Positions 1 to 13,100 of a stretch of DNA of 64,000 bases are shown piece after piece. The stretch is from JAOSJL01 sp963704035. GTDB lineage: Bacteria > Actinomycetota > Acidimicrobiia > IMCC26256 > JAOSJL01. The notes beneath the pieces are model-generated. The model was not told the DNA's origin. It saw only the letters and a program-made list of their open reading frames with translations, and searched no databases. Positions within the stretch are counted from its first letter, which is position 1. Each line of letters opens with the position of its first letter. The DNA lies in the NCBI GenBank assembly GCA_963704035.1, contig CAVPGR010000002.1, positions 682,001-746,000 of the forward strand. The letters are read 5' to 3'. A program made the position numbers and the translations under genes.

Positions 1-192
1 ACATCACGACGACAACCGGTACCACCAACCACCGGAATCTGATCGAGCTCCACATGGCCGCCTCCGAATCACCCGCCCGGGAGACCGTGCGTCTCCGCGC
101 GCGGGTCATCGTAGCGACGTGATCACATGCACTGGACGACCACTCCCGACCACGCTCCATGGACGCTGCGCCCGTTACAATTCGATGTCCAC

Positions 193-276
193 GTCGGAGT
201 GGCGGAATTGGTAGACGCGTCAGCTTGAGGGGCTGGTGCCCGCAAGGGTGTGGGGGTTCGAATCCCCCCTCCGACA
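193..276 (+). tRNA. tRNA-Leu (anticodon GAG)
   Basis: A class II tRNA that reads leucine CUC/CUU codons. The acceptor strands GTCGGAG (193-199) and CTCCGAC (269-275) pair perfectly, followed by discriminator A276. The D-arm holds AATTGGTAGA. The anticodon stem TCAGC/GCTGG encloses the loop TTGAGGG, giving anticodon GAG. A long variable arm (TGCCCGCAAGGGTG) is diagnostic of Leu/Ser. The T-arm has a perfect 5-bp GGGGG/CCCCC stem around TTCGAAT. The 3' CCA is not encoded (CCG follows). The 3' end is echoed at 22.17 and 23.26 kb, so this gene may be an integration site. Confidence 0.97.
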
Positions 277-370
277 CCGAACGGATTGGTGATCTCCTCG
301 TACAGACCGGTAGGGGTGTCACCGAAGCCCCGATGACCGGCTCATCGAGCACGGCACCCGGCCGGCCGAG

Positions 371-3258
371 TCAGGGCAACGTGGGCGTGACCAGGCGCTG
401 TCGAGCGAGCCCCTTCTCGCGCTCGTGCACCGCGACGGCGAGCTCGAGCCGTGTGCGCACCGTCAGTTTCATGTAGATGCTGCGCAGGTGCGCTTCGACG
501 GTTCGACGGCTGATCCCCAGTCGCTGTGCAACCTCTGGGTTCGAGCGGCCGGTGCACACCTCGTCGACGACCTCGCGCTCCGTGGTGGTCAGAGCGTCCC
601 AGCCGGTCGTGGCCCGGGGAGGCCGCCGACCCTCGTGCGAACCACGACGCAGCGCCGAGAGCTGTGCGCGCACCCGATCCGTCTCCCGTTGCGCGGCAAA
701 GGCCTCGAAGCAGCTCAACGTGGACTCGAACAGCGGCACCGCGTCAACCGCCTGCCCGGCGACGGCGAGCAGTGCGGCCGTGTAGGCGTGGGCCTGCGCA
801 GCCTCGAAGGGGTGGCCGATCTCCTCGATGGCCACGGCCGCGTCGAACACGAGGCGCGCGTCCCGTTCGGTGATCCCTCGGACGAAAGTGGCACGTGCCG
901 CCGTGAGCGTGTCGTGTGGGGACCTCGTCGAGATTCGCTGGAGCGCCGCGCTCGACGCCGGCCGCGAGGTCCTCGTCGCCGTCCTCGACCGCGAGCCGTG
1001 CGAGGTCGGGGCCGAACAGGATGAGCGAGGCCGACGCCTGGAGGCTGCTCGCGGTTTCCCATGCGAGACGCAGGAGCTCGAGGCCATCGCGCCGCCGGCC
1101 CTGCGCCTCGAGTAGCAGGGTCCGGGAGTGCGCGAGCCAGTCGAGCCCGACTTGTGGCCCCGCATCGGCGCACAGCGCGTCGGCCCGGTCGAGGGTCGAC
1201 GCGGCACCCTCGAGGTCGCTTCGGTACAGCAGCACCCGACCCACGATCGCGAGGCCCACACCTGTGCAATCGAGCTCGACTGCTCCTCGCCGATCTCGAC
1301 GCCGGCCTCGACCTCTGCGAAGAGGTCGTCCCACGCTCCGCTGTCCCAGTGCGCGAGCGCGGTGACGAAGTGATACGTCGGATGCGCCCACATTGCGCCG
1401 ATCGCCTCGCCGAGGAGGCGTCCCTGGGCGACCGCCGCCCTCGCGGCGTCGCGCTCTCCGAGCGTGAGCAGCGCGATGGCCCGGAAGAGGTGCGGGTGAA
1501 GCCGGTGACCTTCGCCGCCCGGGGTGCGATCAGCGAGCGCGACCGCACGAGTCGCCGCGTCCAGCGCTGCTGCGCTGTCGCCCAGCCCGTTGCGTCCGAA
1601 CGCCTCGACGCAGAGTCCGAGGATCTCACCCATCGGCTCGCCGTCGAGCCGGCCCAACTCGACCGCGCGCGTCGCATCGGCCAGCGCGCCGTCGAGATCC
1701 ATGGCGAACAGCCTGCACACTGCGCACAGGGCGAGCGGCCAGGCCTGTGACTCACCGAGAACTTCGTGCAGCTCGACGAGGCGCTCCTCGTGGGAGATGG
1801 CTTCGCGCGGCCGGCCGAGCAGCAAGAGGGCCCGTCCGAGGGCGGAGCGGAGCCACTGCTCGACCTCGGGCGCAACGGGTCTCGCCAGCACCTCCGTCGC
1901 GGTTGCCTCGGCCTCGTGGATCCGACCGCTCCAGACCAGTGCGTCGACGAGCTGGGCGAGGAGGTGATCGCGCTGCGCATCGGTCGGGGCGCAGACCTCG
2001 AGCGCGCGGCGCAGCAGCCGGACGGCACCCGACGGGTCCTGTGAGCTGATCTCCGACGCGGCGTCGCGAAGGACCGTGACGGCATCCTGCGATCCGGGCG
2101 CGGCGCCGAGCGCGACGTGTTCGGCAACCCGCGAGAGCGGAGCACCGGCGGTGCGCAGCGACTCGCCGATCGAACGGTGCAGCTCGGCTCGGAGGGTCGG
2201 GGGGATCGAGTCTGCGACCGCCTCACGCACGAGATCGTGTCGGAACTGCAGCGCGTGGTCGGTGTCGAGGAGCAGGCGGGCGTCGATCAGCGCCTCGACA
2301 GCGGGTATCAGATCGGTGGCCGCACGCTGGGTTGCGGCGGCGAGCTCCGGGAGCGAGAACTGTGTTCCGAGCACCGCGGCGACCGCGGCGATCGTCCTCG
2401 AATCTCCCTCGAGGTTGGCCATGCGGGAGCGCACAGTCTCGCGGAAGCTCGTCGGGAGCGGTCCGGCCGCGCCGTCGGGTCGAGAGTCCACGCGGCCAGC
2501 AGTCGTCGCAAGCGCGCCGCTGGCGTGGAGGGAGCCCACGAGCTCGGCGACGAGCAAGGGGTTGCCGTTGCACCGCTCCACCAGATCAGCGAGTGCGGGC
2601 CCGAGCGGCCCGCCGGCGACCTGCTCGCCCAGCGTCGTGGCCGCCTCGGTGGCGAGCGGCATGAGCTCGAGACGCCTCGGCGAGATGAGACCGCGCCTGC
2701 GTCGCGCGCTCGAGGGAGTCGAAGAACGAGCCCAGCTCGGGCGTGCGGGAAGCGGGACGATGGGCGAGCGCGACCAAGAGCGGCAGGTCGAGAGAGCGCC
2801 GCGCAAGCGCGGCGAGGAGCAGCAGGGTGGCGCCGTCCGCCCAGTGGATGTCGTCGACGACGAGGGCCACCGGCCCCTCCGCGGAGCGCGTTTCGACGGC
2901 GGCCGCGACCGCGTCGAGCAGCCGCGCGCGCTGCTCCGGTCCGGTCTCGAACGGCGAGGACCGCGCGGAGGCGCCCGGCGCTGGCTCCGGGTCGGTCTCC
3001 TTCTGCTCGATGGTGAGTCCCGCTCGGTCCGCGGCATCGAGGAGCGGCCCGAAGGGGCGGGCCCGTCCCAGCTGGTCGCACTGCGCATCGAGGACGAACA
3101 GCCCGTGCGCCCGCGCCTCCTCGACGCACGCCTCGAGCAGCGCCGACTTGCCGATCCCGGGCTCACCGGCGAGGAGGAGCACCGCCCCCTGGCCATTGCC
3201 GCGCGTCGCAGACGAGATCGCGCACGAACTCGAGCTCGGCCCTTCGCCCCACGAGCAC
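371..3258 (-). CDS. LuxR-family transcriptional regulator with AAA ATPase and TPR-like core (frame-disrupted)
   Basis: A large LuxR/LAL-type regulator of about 960 residues. Read from 3258 downward it shows an N-terminal LVGRRAEL motif, Walker A GEPGIGKSALLE, Walker B VALVVDDIHWAD, a long helical TPR-like middle, and a C-terminal LuxR HTH (TTTEREVVDEV...GISRRTVEAHL, about 430-590). The order is that of the STAND ATPase plus HTH family, which couples ligand or protein sensing to DNA binding. The reading frame changes at about 3195, 2690, 1250 and 935, yet homology continues across each point, so sequence error is likelier than decay. GTG at 3258 is preferred because the in-frame LVGRR motif starts one codon later and a stop lies just upstream. 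It ends about 95 bp from the tRNA and is divergent from the genes starting at 3346; it might regulate them, which is inference. Confidence 0.85.
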
Positions 3259-3345
3259 TCGAGCAGCCTAGTAGTGCTCACGCCCGTCCTGCGGCGTCGC
3301 CCACGTCCCAGCGCGTCACCATCTAGGTGATCTCACCGATGACGG

Positions 3346-3843
3346 ATGACCCGCCCCTACGTACGGTCACGAGGAGCGCTGGAGTCGGAGGCCGCAATGA
3401 CCGCGACCGGAGCGGGACGGCAGGCGAGCGAGGCAGACGGAGACGGCGTCGCTGACCCGGGCATCGACCGGAGCGATACCGACGTCGAGGTCGAGGACGT
3501 GATCGACGGCACGCCGGCGAGCACCGACGGCGCCGTGTTCCTGCCGACCCCGGAGGGCCAGGCGCCCGACGGCGTGCCGTTCGAGGCGGCGGGATCCGAA
3601 GCACCCGTGAGAGACGCGCCGAAGGCTGGCGCCGGGGCGATCGTCGCCTCCGGTGCCGGCTGCGACGACGACCCACCGGACCACGATTCACCGGAAGACG
3701 CCACCACCCCTTTCGCGACAACCGCTCCGCTATCGGCTCCCGATGCGGACCGCGATGGCGAACAGGATCTGTTCGAACGGGTCGCCGACGCGGTGGGGGA
3801 GTTCGTCGACGTCGTCGCCGACCCCCGGGAGGTCGTCGACTGA
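3346..3843 (+). CDS. Acidic hypothetical protein upstream of the Hsp70-like stub
   Basis: No family recognised. The 165-residue product is strongly acidic and rich in Asp, Glu, Ala, Pro and Gly. It has no signal peptide or membrane segment, and its C-terminal part (EQDLFERVADAVGEFVDVV) looks amphipathic. A shorter start at the second Met (3397) is possible. Its stop overlaps the next ATG (TGATG at 3841-3845), so it is probably translated as an operon with the Hsp70-like stub and the giant gene. Disordered acidic proteins can act as partners of Hsp70-like ATPases, but that role is a guess from position only. Confidence 0.6.
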   Translation: MTRPYVRSRGALESEAAMTATGAGRQASEADGDGVADPGIDRSDTDVEVEDVIDGTPASTDGAVFLPTPEGQAPDGVPFEAAGSEAPVRDAPKAGAGAIVASGAGCDDDPPDHDSPEDATTPFATTAPLSAPDADRDGEQDLFERVADAVGEFVDVVADPREVVD

Positions 3844-4106
3844 TGGCCTGGGGACTCGGGGTAGACCTCGGAACCACCTTCACCGCTGCCCCAGTGTTTC
3901 GCGACGGCCAGGTCTGCATGGTGAACCTCGGCCAGCGCGCCGCGCCGATCCCGTCGGTGGTGTTCCTCCGCGACGACAACACGATCCTCGCCGGCGAGGT
4001 CGCCGTCCGGCGTGGCGTGGCCGAGCCGGATCGCGTGGCACGCGAGCTCAAGCGCCCGGTCGGTGACCCCGCACCGTCGCCGGATCCGGAGCCTCCCGAT
4101 GCCTAG
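3843..4106 (+). pseudogene. Truncated Hsp70/DnaK-like ATPase N-terminus
   Basis: The first ~74 residues match the start of actin-fold Hsp70 ATPases: LGVDLGTTFTAAPVF is the phosphate-1 nucleotide-binding loop, followed by IPSVVFLRDDNTILAGEVA and a helix ending RVARELKRPVGDP. Full Hsp70-like proteins run to 500-600 residues. Here the reading ends after 87 residues in a proline-rich tail, with no phosphate-2, adenosine or substrate-binding segments. The start overlaps the stop of the preceding gene, and the stop (TAG 4104-4106) overlaps the ATG of the giant gene at 4099. It is either a deletion relic or a coupled mini-ORF; it cannot be a working ATPase. A simple frameshift is unlikely because no Hsp70 sequence continues in any frame downstream. 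Confidence 0.7.
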
Positions 4107-7100
4107 GCGCCCGGGCGTCATCGTCGCGATCACGACGGTCCTCGCGGTCGTCACGACGGCTGTCTACCCGATCGCGGACGCAACGGCCGGCGAGGCCGCC
4201 GTCGGAACGACGGCCGGACCCATCCTGGTCGACCGCGCCGACGACGCGGGGTCCGGGACGCTTCGCGCCGCGATCGAAGAGGCGAACGCACGTCCCGGCG
4301 CCGACGCGATCGTCGTCGAGGTCGACGAGGCGATCCCCGCGTCGTCGTCCCTCCCCGCGATCACCGACGCGGTGACGATCGACGGCGCGCGCGCCGGGTT
4401 GCGAAGCGCCGGCGCGGGCGGAGGCGCAGGCATCACGGTGCTGGCCGAAGACGTCTCGATCACCGGGTTCACGATCTCGGGCTTCGAGACCGGGATTGTC
4501 GTCGACCGTGCATCGCACGTCACCGTCACCGACAACGCGATCGTGGACAACACCGGTGCGGGCGTCGCGATCGTCGGGCCGACGAGCGAGGAAATCGCGG
4601 CCGCGCTCGCGGCCGGGACGGGCTCCCTCGAGGAGCTCGTCGCGCTTCTCCCGACCGACGTGCTCGTCCAGGGCAACGTGTTCGCACGCAACGGAGGACC
4701 GGCGGTCACCCGGGGCCAGGACGGCGTGATCGCGATTGAGACGCTGACCCGCGACACCGACCACGTGCGCGGCGTCGTGCGCGACTCCGGCGAGAACCCG
4801 AGCGTCGAGGTCTACGCGAGCACGGCGTGCGAAGACGATCGCCCGCAGGCCGAGACGCCGCTCGGCACCGCTGCGGTCGCCGCCGACGGGACCTTCGAGC
4901 TGGCCCTCCCCACGGGCACGGGCGCGATCACCGCGATCGCCAGCGACGACCTCTCCGGTACGGGCTCGATCTCCAAGTCGCGCGGTCGCGACCGAGGCGG
5001 CTCCGGGAACGGCCACGACAACGTCGGCACTTCGCGGCATGGCGGCCACCGGCGATTCGACCGGGTCGGGGGAGCCGCTCGCTGCTCCGGCCGGGATCGG
5101 TGAATGCACCGCCAAGTGGGACGGCGGCGCGGGCACGACCTCGTGGCACGACGCGGCCAACTGGGACCCGAACGTCGTGCCCGATGTCGACGACACCGTC
5201 TGCATCAACGCCGGGTTCGACGTCAGCTACTCGTCGGGGAGCTCGAGCGTCACGTCGATCGCGGGCGAAGGAAGCCTCGCCATCGCCGGCGGAACGCTCG
5301 AGGTCACCGGGGAGTCCGCCATCGACGACCTGAAGCTTGCGAGCCCGGGCACCCTCACCGGCAAGGGTGAGATCACCGTGACGGGCAGCTTCTCGTGGAC
5401 AGGCGGGACCCTCGCCGGTCTGGGCCTCCTCGTCCTGGCGGATACTGCGTCGGGGACGGTCTCCGACGCGGACAGCAAGGCCCTCGGCCGCCACCTCCGC
5501 AACGACGGGTCGCTCACCTGGGAAGACGGTCCGATCAGCTTGCAGCCCGCCCTTGGCACGTCGCACCTCGACAACTACGGCGCCTTCTACGTGACCGGCG
5601 ACGACGCCACCGACTGGACCCCCGGGGGCGACATACCGCTCATCACCAACCGGCCCGGGGCGCTGATGGTCAAGAGCGGCTCGGGCACCGCCACGCTCGG
5701 CGACGACAAGCTCGACTTCGTCAACGACGGCACCGTCAATGTCTCTGCCGGGACCCTGTGGCTCGACGTGACACTCGCCGGGTTCGGCGGCTCCGACATC
5801 ACACAGGGCCAGTGGATCGTCAACGACAACGCGACGCTGAAGCTCTGGGCCGCGAACTTCGTCACCAACTCAACCGAGATCGAGCTCCTCGGCCCGGACG
5901 CGGAGATCGTCGACCACAACGGCCTCGACGCCTTCCGCAACCTCGCCACCAACGGCGGGACGCTGAGGCTGCACGGCCGGGCGCTGAACCTCCCGGGCAG
6001 CCTCGACAACACCGGCACGCTCAGCCTCGACCCGGCAGCGGCCGTGGACGTCGCCGGCGACTTCACCGGTTGGGGCGGATCACGCCTCGAGTACGAGATC
6101 TCCGGCACCGTCGCCGGAACCGGGTTCGGCACGGTCAACCCGGCCGGCACCGCCAACCTCGGCGGCACGATCATGGCGACGCTCCAGGAGCCCTTCGTGC
6201 CCGACCCGTCCGACGAGTTCGCGGTCGCTCGACGCGTCCGCGCTAGACGGTACCTTCGACGCCGTCGAGGGCGACCTGTTCGTCAGCTACGACAACGCCA
6301 ACGGCGACGTGGTGATGCTGGCGAGCAACCCGTTCCCCGACTGCGACGCGGTGTTCACGGGCAGCGTGAGCACCTCGTGGCACACCGCGCAGAACTGGGA
6401 CTCCGGCAACGTGCCCGGCGGCGACGACCGGGCCTGCATCCCTGCCGGGCTCACCGCGGCGTACACGGCGGGCACCTCATCGGTCGGCTCCCTCGACGGT
6501 GAGGGCAGCCTCTCCATGACGGATGGGTCGCTGACCGTCATGACGGGGTCCACGCTGGGCGAGCTCGACCTGGGCGGCGGCACCATCACCGGCGACGGCG
6601 ACCTCACAGTCACCGGCCACCTCCACTGGACCGGCGGCACCGTCGCCGGTGGCGGGACGCTGATCGTCGGCCCGTCGGCACTCGCCGAGCTCGGCGGGCG
6701 GCGCGTGGCACTACCTCGGCCGCCACCTGCGCAACGACGGCACGATCTGGTGGTCGGACGGACCCATCGCCATGCGCACCGACCTCGGCGGGATCGCCCA
6801 CCTCGACAACTACGGCACGTTCACGATCTTCGGCGACGACACCACGTCCGTGGTCGGGCGGCGTCGACCCGCCGCTGTTCACCAACCGGGCGGGTGGCGT
6901 GATCACCAAGAGCGGCGCGCAGACCGTCTGGCTCGGCGACAGCTCAGCCCCCTTCGTGCAACGAAGGGACGGTCACGGTCGCGACCGGGACGCTCGACGT
7001 CAGCTGTGGAACCGGCTGTGGAGGGTCGGGCAGCTGGGACACCTCCGGGACGCTCGACTTCGAGTCCGGCGAGTGGGACCTGACCGGCCAGGTCTCCGGC

Positions 7101-10100
7101 ACCGGGACCCTCGTCGTCGAGGCGGTCCGCTGCGGTTCTCGGGCGCGGGACGCCTCGGGCCGATCGGCTGGACCACGATCGACGAGGGGACCCTCGACGT
7201 CGACAGCACCCCCGCGTCGCCCAACACGACCGGCGGCCTGGTGCTGATGGACGACGAGCTCGCCGGCGACGGCGACCTGACCGTCACCGGATGTTCAACT
7301 GGCAGTCCGGCGACCTCGAGGCACGGGCACGCTGACCGTCGCCGCCAGCGCCTCGGCTACGTCAGCTCCGCCTCGACAAGACGCTCGGCCGCCACCTTCG
7401 CAACGACGGGGGGATCACCTGGTCGACAGGGACCATCCAGCATGGGCACGTCCGGAGACGGCCACCCCCACCTCGACAACTACGGCACTTGAGATCTGCC
7501 GGCACCGTCCCACCGACTGGTCGCGGGCGCAACACCGCCGCAGATCACGAACCGGCCCGGTGGCCTGATCCGCAAGACGGGATCGTGGACTACCGACCGC
7601 CACCCTCAGCGACGGCAGCGACTTCTCGAACGAGGGAGCGGTCCGGGTCGAGGACGGCGCGACCCTGGCCATCGACGCGACCGTCGCGCAGATCTCGGGC
7701 ACGACCCTCACCGGCGGCAAGTGGGAGGTGGTCGAAGGCACCCTGAAGGTCGACGACCTCAGCGACATCACGACGAACCAGGCCGAGATCGTCCTGTGGG
7801 GCTGCTGCAACCTCATCGTCAACGGGTCGGACAACGACGCGCTCACGGGTTCGCTCGTCACCAACCAGGGAATCCTGTCGCTGCACCACAAGGACCTGGA
7901 CGTCTCCCCCGGCTTCGGCAACAGCGGCACCATCAGGCTCGACCCTTGGTCGAGCATCAATGGCCCCGACGGGTTCTCGCAGTCCGCGACCGGGCGTCTC
8001 GTGATCGAGATCTCCGGCGTGGACCCGGACGGCTCCAACGGCGCGGTCGAGACGAATCTAGCCGCGCTCGACGGGACGCTCGAGGCGGTCCTCGTGCCGC
8101 CCGATCCGGCGAGGCGGACCCCTACGAGCCCGGTCCCGGCGACGAGTTCAAGGTCGTCGATGCCGACGCCTCGTCGGCACCTTCTCGTCGGTCGAAGGGC
8201 CGCTCGTCGCCACCTACGACCTCGACGACGGCGACGTGTTCCTCTCCCTGGGCGGCTGGACGGCCCGGCTGCACCGTCACAGTGGGACGGCGGCGCCGGG
8301 AACGGCCAGTGGACCTCGGCGCGCCAACTGGGACACCGACACCGCTGCCCGGGCGCTCCGACAGGGCCTGCATCCCCGAGGGGCCACTCGGCCACGCACT
8401 CCAGCGGCACCTCCACCGTCGGCGCGCGTGGACGTGGACGGCACCCTGACCGTGTCGGGTGGATCGCTGACGGTCGCGGGCGAGTCGTCGATCGCCCATC
8501 TGACCGTCTCCGGCGGCACCTTGAGCGGCGACGGCGACTCTGACCGTGACCGATGCGTTCTACTGGACGGGCGGGTCGCTGTCCGGGCACGGTGACCTTC
8601 TGGTGAGCGGACCTGCGTCGGGAGGCATCTCGGGTCCGGCGCTGAAGACTCTGGGCCGTCACCTGCGCAACGACGGGCTCCCTGGTCTGGTCCGACGGCA
8701 CGATCCTGATGGACAGCGACCGGCGACGGTGCTCCCATCTCGACAACCACGGCGACCTTCGAGATCGCCGGCGACGACTTCGCCCAGTTCTGGTACGGCG
8801 CGGCCGCGCCGACGATCACCAACCGGCCCGGCGCCACGATCACCAAGACCGAGACCGGCACCGCCACCCTGGGCGACAACGGCAGCGAGTTCGTCAACGA
8901 CGGCACCGTCACGGTCGCAGCAGGGAAGCTCAAGGTCGGTGGCGGCACGGCGCAGCGGCGGCGCGGGGACGTGGGACCTGGGTGACGGGACGCTCGTCTT
9001 CCATCGGGTAGCTGGGAGCTGACCGGCGACGTGTCGGGCGCAGTCGATCGTCGAGATCACCGGCGGGACCGTCCACGGGTCTCCGGCACCGCCCGGTCTT
9101 CGACCGGTGCTGTCGTCGTCTCCGGCGGCGCGCTCGATCTCGACAACAGCCCGCCGGACGAGAACCTGGCCCTCGGCCTGACCGTGTCGAGCGGCACTCT
9201 CACGGGCGACAGCGATCTACGCGCCTTCGAGTTCGGCTGGAGGGCGGGTCGCTGGCGGGCACCGGCACCCTGTTCGTCGAAGGCGACGAGCTCGGCCTGC
9301 ACGCGATCATCGGGTCCGTCGCTGAAGTTCTTGGGGCGTCACCTGCGCAACGACGGGCTGCTGGTGTGGTCCGACGGCGCGATCCTGATGGACGCGACCG
9401 GCGACGGTGCTCCTCATCTCGACAACCACGGGACCTTCGAGATCGCCGGCGACGACTTCGCCCAGCTCTGGCACGGCGCGGCGGCGACGATCACCAACCG
9501 GCCGGGCGCCACGATCACCAAGACCGGAACCGGCACCGCCACGCTGGAGAAAACGGCAGCGAGCTCGTCAACGACGGCTGGGTCATCGTGGACGCCGGCG
9601 AGCTGCGGCTCGCCGGGACGCTCGCCGGGCTCTCGGGCACGACCCTGACCGGCGGCATCTGGGTCGTCAACGACGCGGCGACGCTGCGGGTCGCGAACGC
9701 CGACATCGTCACCAACGCGGCCGACCTCGCCCTACTGGGGCCCGACGCCGAGCTCGTCAACCAGACCGGCGCCGACGCGCTGCGCAACCTCGCCGTCAAC
9801 AACGGCGGGCTGGTGCTGCAGGGCAAGGGTCTGGCGCTCGGTGGCGACTTCGCGAACAACGACACGTTGGAGCTCGGCCCCGGCTCCGAGCTGAGCCTGA
9901 CCGGCGACTTCACCCAGGCACCCGCAGGCCGCTTCGAGGTCGGGGTGCTCGGGCCCGCTGCCCGACACCGACTACGGCCGCATCGAGGCCTCGGGTGGCG
10001 CGGCTCTCGACGGGACGATCTACTCCGAGCTGCTCGACGGCTACGCGCCGGAGCGGGCGACACGTTCACGGTGATCGACGCGGCGAGCCTCGCCGGCACG

Positions 10101-13100
10101 TTCGCGACGATCGAGGGTGATCTCCCAGTGGCCTACGACGTGCCCGCGGGCGACGTGATCCTGGGAACCGGATCGACCGGCGGCTGCACTGCCACCTGGG
10201 ACGGCGGCGCCCTGACCACCTCGTGGCACGACGCCGCTAACTGGTCTCCGGACGGCCTGCCCGGGCCCGGCGACATCGCCTGCATCCCCGAGGGCGCCGT
10301 GGCGGTGCACGACACGGGCGCGACGACGATCGCGGGGTCTCGGGCGACGGTGACCTGGCCGGTCAACGGCGGCTCCCTGGAGATCACCGACGCGTCGGCG
10401 CGATCTCGCCATCGACTTCCTCGCCATCGGTGGGAGCGGAGCCGCTCACCGGCGCAGGCAACCTGACGGTCAACGGGGTGTTCACCTGGACAGGTGGGGA
10501 GCTGGCCGGGGTCGGGGCACGCTCGTCGTCGGTCAGGACGCGCGCGGCAAGTCTGATCGCGACCGACGCCGGCAAGGTCCTGGGCCGCCACCTCCGCAAC
10601 GACGGGTACATCGAGTGGTCCGGCGGGAACCTCTCCTTCCAGCTCCGACGGGGACGCGACTCGCATCTGGACAACCACGGGACGTTCGAGATCACCGGCA
10701 TCGGCAAGTCAGCGGTCTGGTCGGCGGGTGCGACCGCGCCGGATCACCAACCGGCCCGGCGCCACGATCAGCTCGGCTGCGAGTGATTGGGTGACGTTGG
10801 GTGAGGCCGGTACGGGGGTCGAGCTCGTCAACGACGGCACGATCACGGTCGAGAGCAGCAAGCTGGTCCTGAGTGGTGCGGCCGCTAGCGGCGGGTCGGG
10901 ATCCTGGGAGGCGGCCGGCGGCAACCTGGTGTTCCGCGACGGCGGTTGGGAGCTGACCGGATCCATCTCGGGTGCGGGAACCGTGGAGGTGATCGACGGC
11001 ACGGTGCGGCTGTCGGGCAACGGCCGTGTGGCTTCGCTCGCGACGCTGGTCGTTGGGTGGCGTCGATGCTGTCTTCGATCTCGACAGCACACCGGCGTCG
11101 GGCAACGCGCTGGTCCAGCTGTGGGTGGACGACGGGGGACGCTGACCGGCGACGGCGACCTGGCGGTGACCGGAAGCCTGCTCTTCTCGGGCGGCGAGCT
11201 GGCCGGGGCGGGCCTCTTGACCATCGAGGCGGGCGCGTCGGGCTCGTTCATCGAGTCGGCGACGCTGGGCCGCCACCTCGTCAACGAAGGCACCCTGAAG
11301 TGGGAGGACAACTCCGCAGACCCGGGCGGGAACCTCTCCTTGAGCTCCGACGGGGATCGCGACTCGCATCTGGACAACCACGGGACGTTCGAGATCACCG
11401 GCATCGGCAAGTCAGCGGTCTGGTCGGCGGGTGCGACCGCGCCGCGGATCACCAACCGGCCCGGCGCCACGATCAGCTCGGCTGCGAGTGATTGGGTGAC
11501 GTTGGGTGAGGCCGGTACGGGTCGAGCTCGTCAACGACGGCACGATCACGGTCGAGAGCAGCAAGCTGGTCCTGAGTGGTGCGGCCGCTAGCGGCGGGTC
11601 GGGATCCTGCGGAGGCGGCCGGCGGCAACCTGGCTGTTCCGCGACGGCGGTTGGGAGCTGACCGGATCCATCTCGGGTGCGGGAACCGTGGAGGTGATCG
11701 ACGGCACGGTGCGGCTGTCGGGCAACGGCCGTGTGGCTTCGCTCGCGACGCTGGTGTTGGGTGGCGTCGGTGCTGTCTTCGATCTCGACAGCACACCGGC
11801 GTCGGGCAACGCGCTGGTCCAGCTGTGGGTGGACGACGGGGACGCTGACCGGCGACGGCGACCTGGCGGTGACCGGAAGCCTGCTCTTCTCGGGCGGCGA
11901 GCTGGCCGGGGCGGGCCTCTTGACCATCGAGGCGGGCGCGTCGGGCTCGTTCATCGAGTCGGCGACGCTGGGCCGCCACCTCGTCAACGAAGGCACCCTG
12001 AAGTGGGAGGACAACTCCGCAGACCCGGGCGGGAACCTCTCCTTGAGCTCCGACGGGATCGCGACTCGCATCTGGACAACCACGGGACGTTCGAGATCAC
12101 CGGCATCGGCAAGTCAGCGGTCTGGTCGGCGGGTGCGACCGCGCCGCGGATCACCAACCGGCCCGGCGCCACGATCACCAAGACCGGTGCCGGCACCGCG
12201 ATCCTCGGCAACACCGGCACCGCGATCGTCAACGAGGGAACCGTCACCGTCGAGAGCGGCACGCTGGCGCTCGACGGCGACGTCGACGGGCTTCTCCGGC
12301 ACGACGCTCTCCGGCGGCGGTTGGATCGTCGAGAACGGCGCGACCCTCCGGGTGCGCGACGCCGACGTGGTCACCAACGCCGCCGACATCGCTCTCGTCG
12401 GTCTCGACGGCGAGCTTCGTGGATCACGACGGCGCGAACGCTGCTGCGCAACCTCGCGGTGAACAGCGGGACTCTGTCTCTCGCCGGCGTCGACCTCGCT
12501 GCGTCCGGCAGCCTGACGAACTCCGGGACGTTGAAGCTCGACGGCTCCGACGTCACATTGACGGGCGACTTCACACAGACCGCCGGCGGCCGGCTGGAGA
12601 TCCCGATCTCCGGTCCGGTCCCTGGCATCGACTACGGGCGGATCATCGCGGCGGGTGGAGCGTCGATCGACGGCGCCCTCGCGATCATCACGGTCGATCC
12701 GTTCAGCCCGACCGACGGCGTCTTCACGATCATCGATGCGACGTCGGTGAGCGGCGACTTCGCGACGGTCGAGGGCGCCGAGGTCGGCAACGGCTCCTCG
12801 TACCAGGTCCTCATCGACGTACCGAACGGCGATGTCGTGCTCGCAGTCGGCGAGACCGCTCACCTGGCGTTCGTCGGCGACATCGCGATCTCCGAGACCG
12901 CTGTCGACCTCGACGTCGGGTTCGAGCTCGACCGGCCGCTCGGCGTACCGGTGCAGGTCCACTTCGAGACGGAAGACGGCAGCGCGACCGGCGGGCGAGG
13001 ACTACACGGCGGTCACGGGCACCGTCACCGTCCCGGCCGGGGAGACGACCGGCGACGTCGTCGTCCCGCTCCTCGAAGACGACCTCTACGAGGGCTCCGA

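Noticed and set aside
1..192. Gene fragment before the tRNA
   Set aside because: No frame shows recognisable motifs; nothing can be supported.
5105..12850. CRISPR array or phage-like repeats
   Set aside because: Units are hundreds of bases long, coding, without short repeats and unique spacers.
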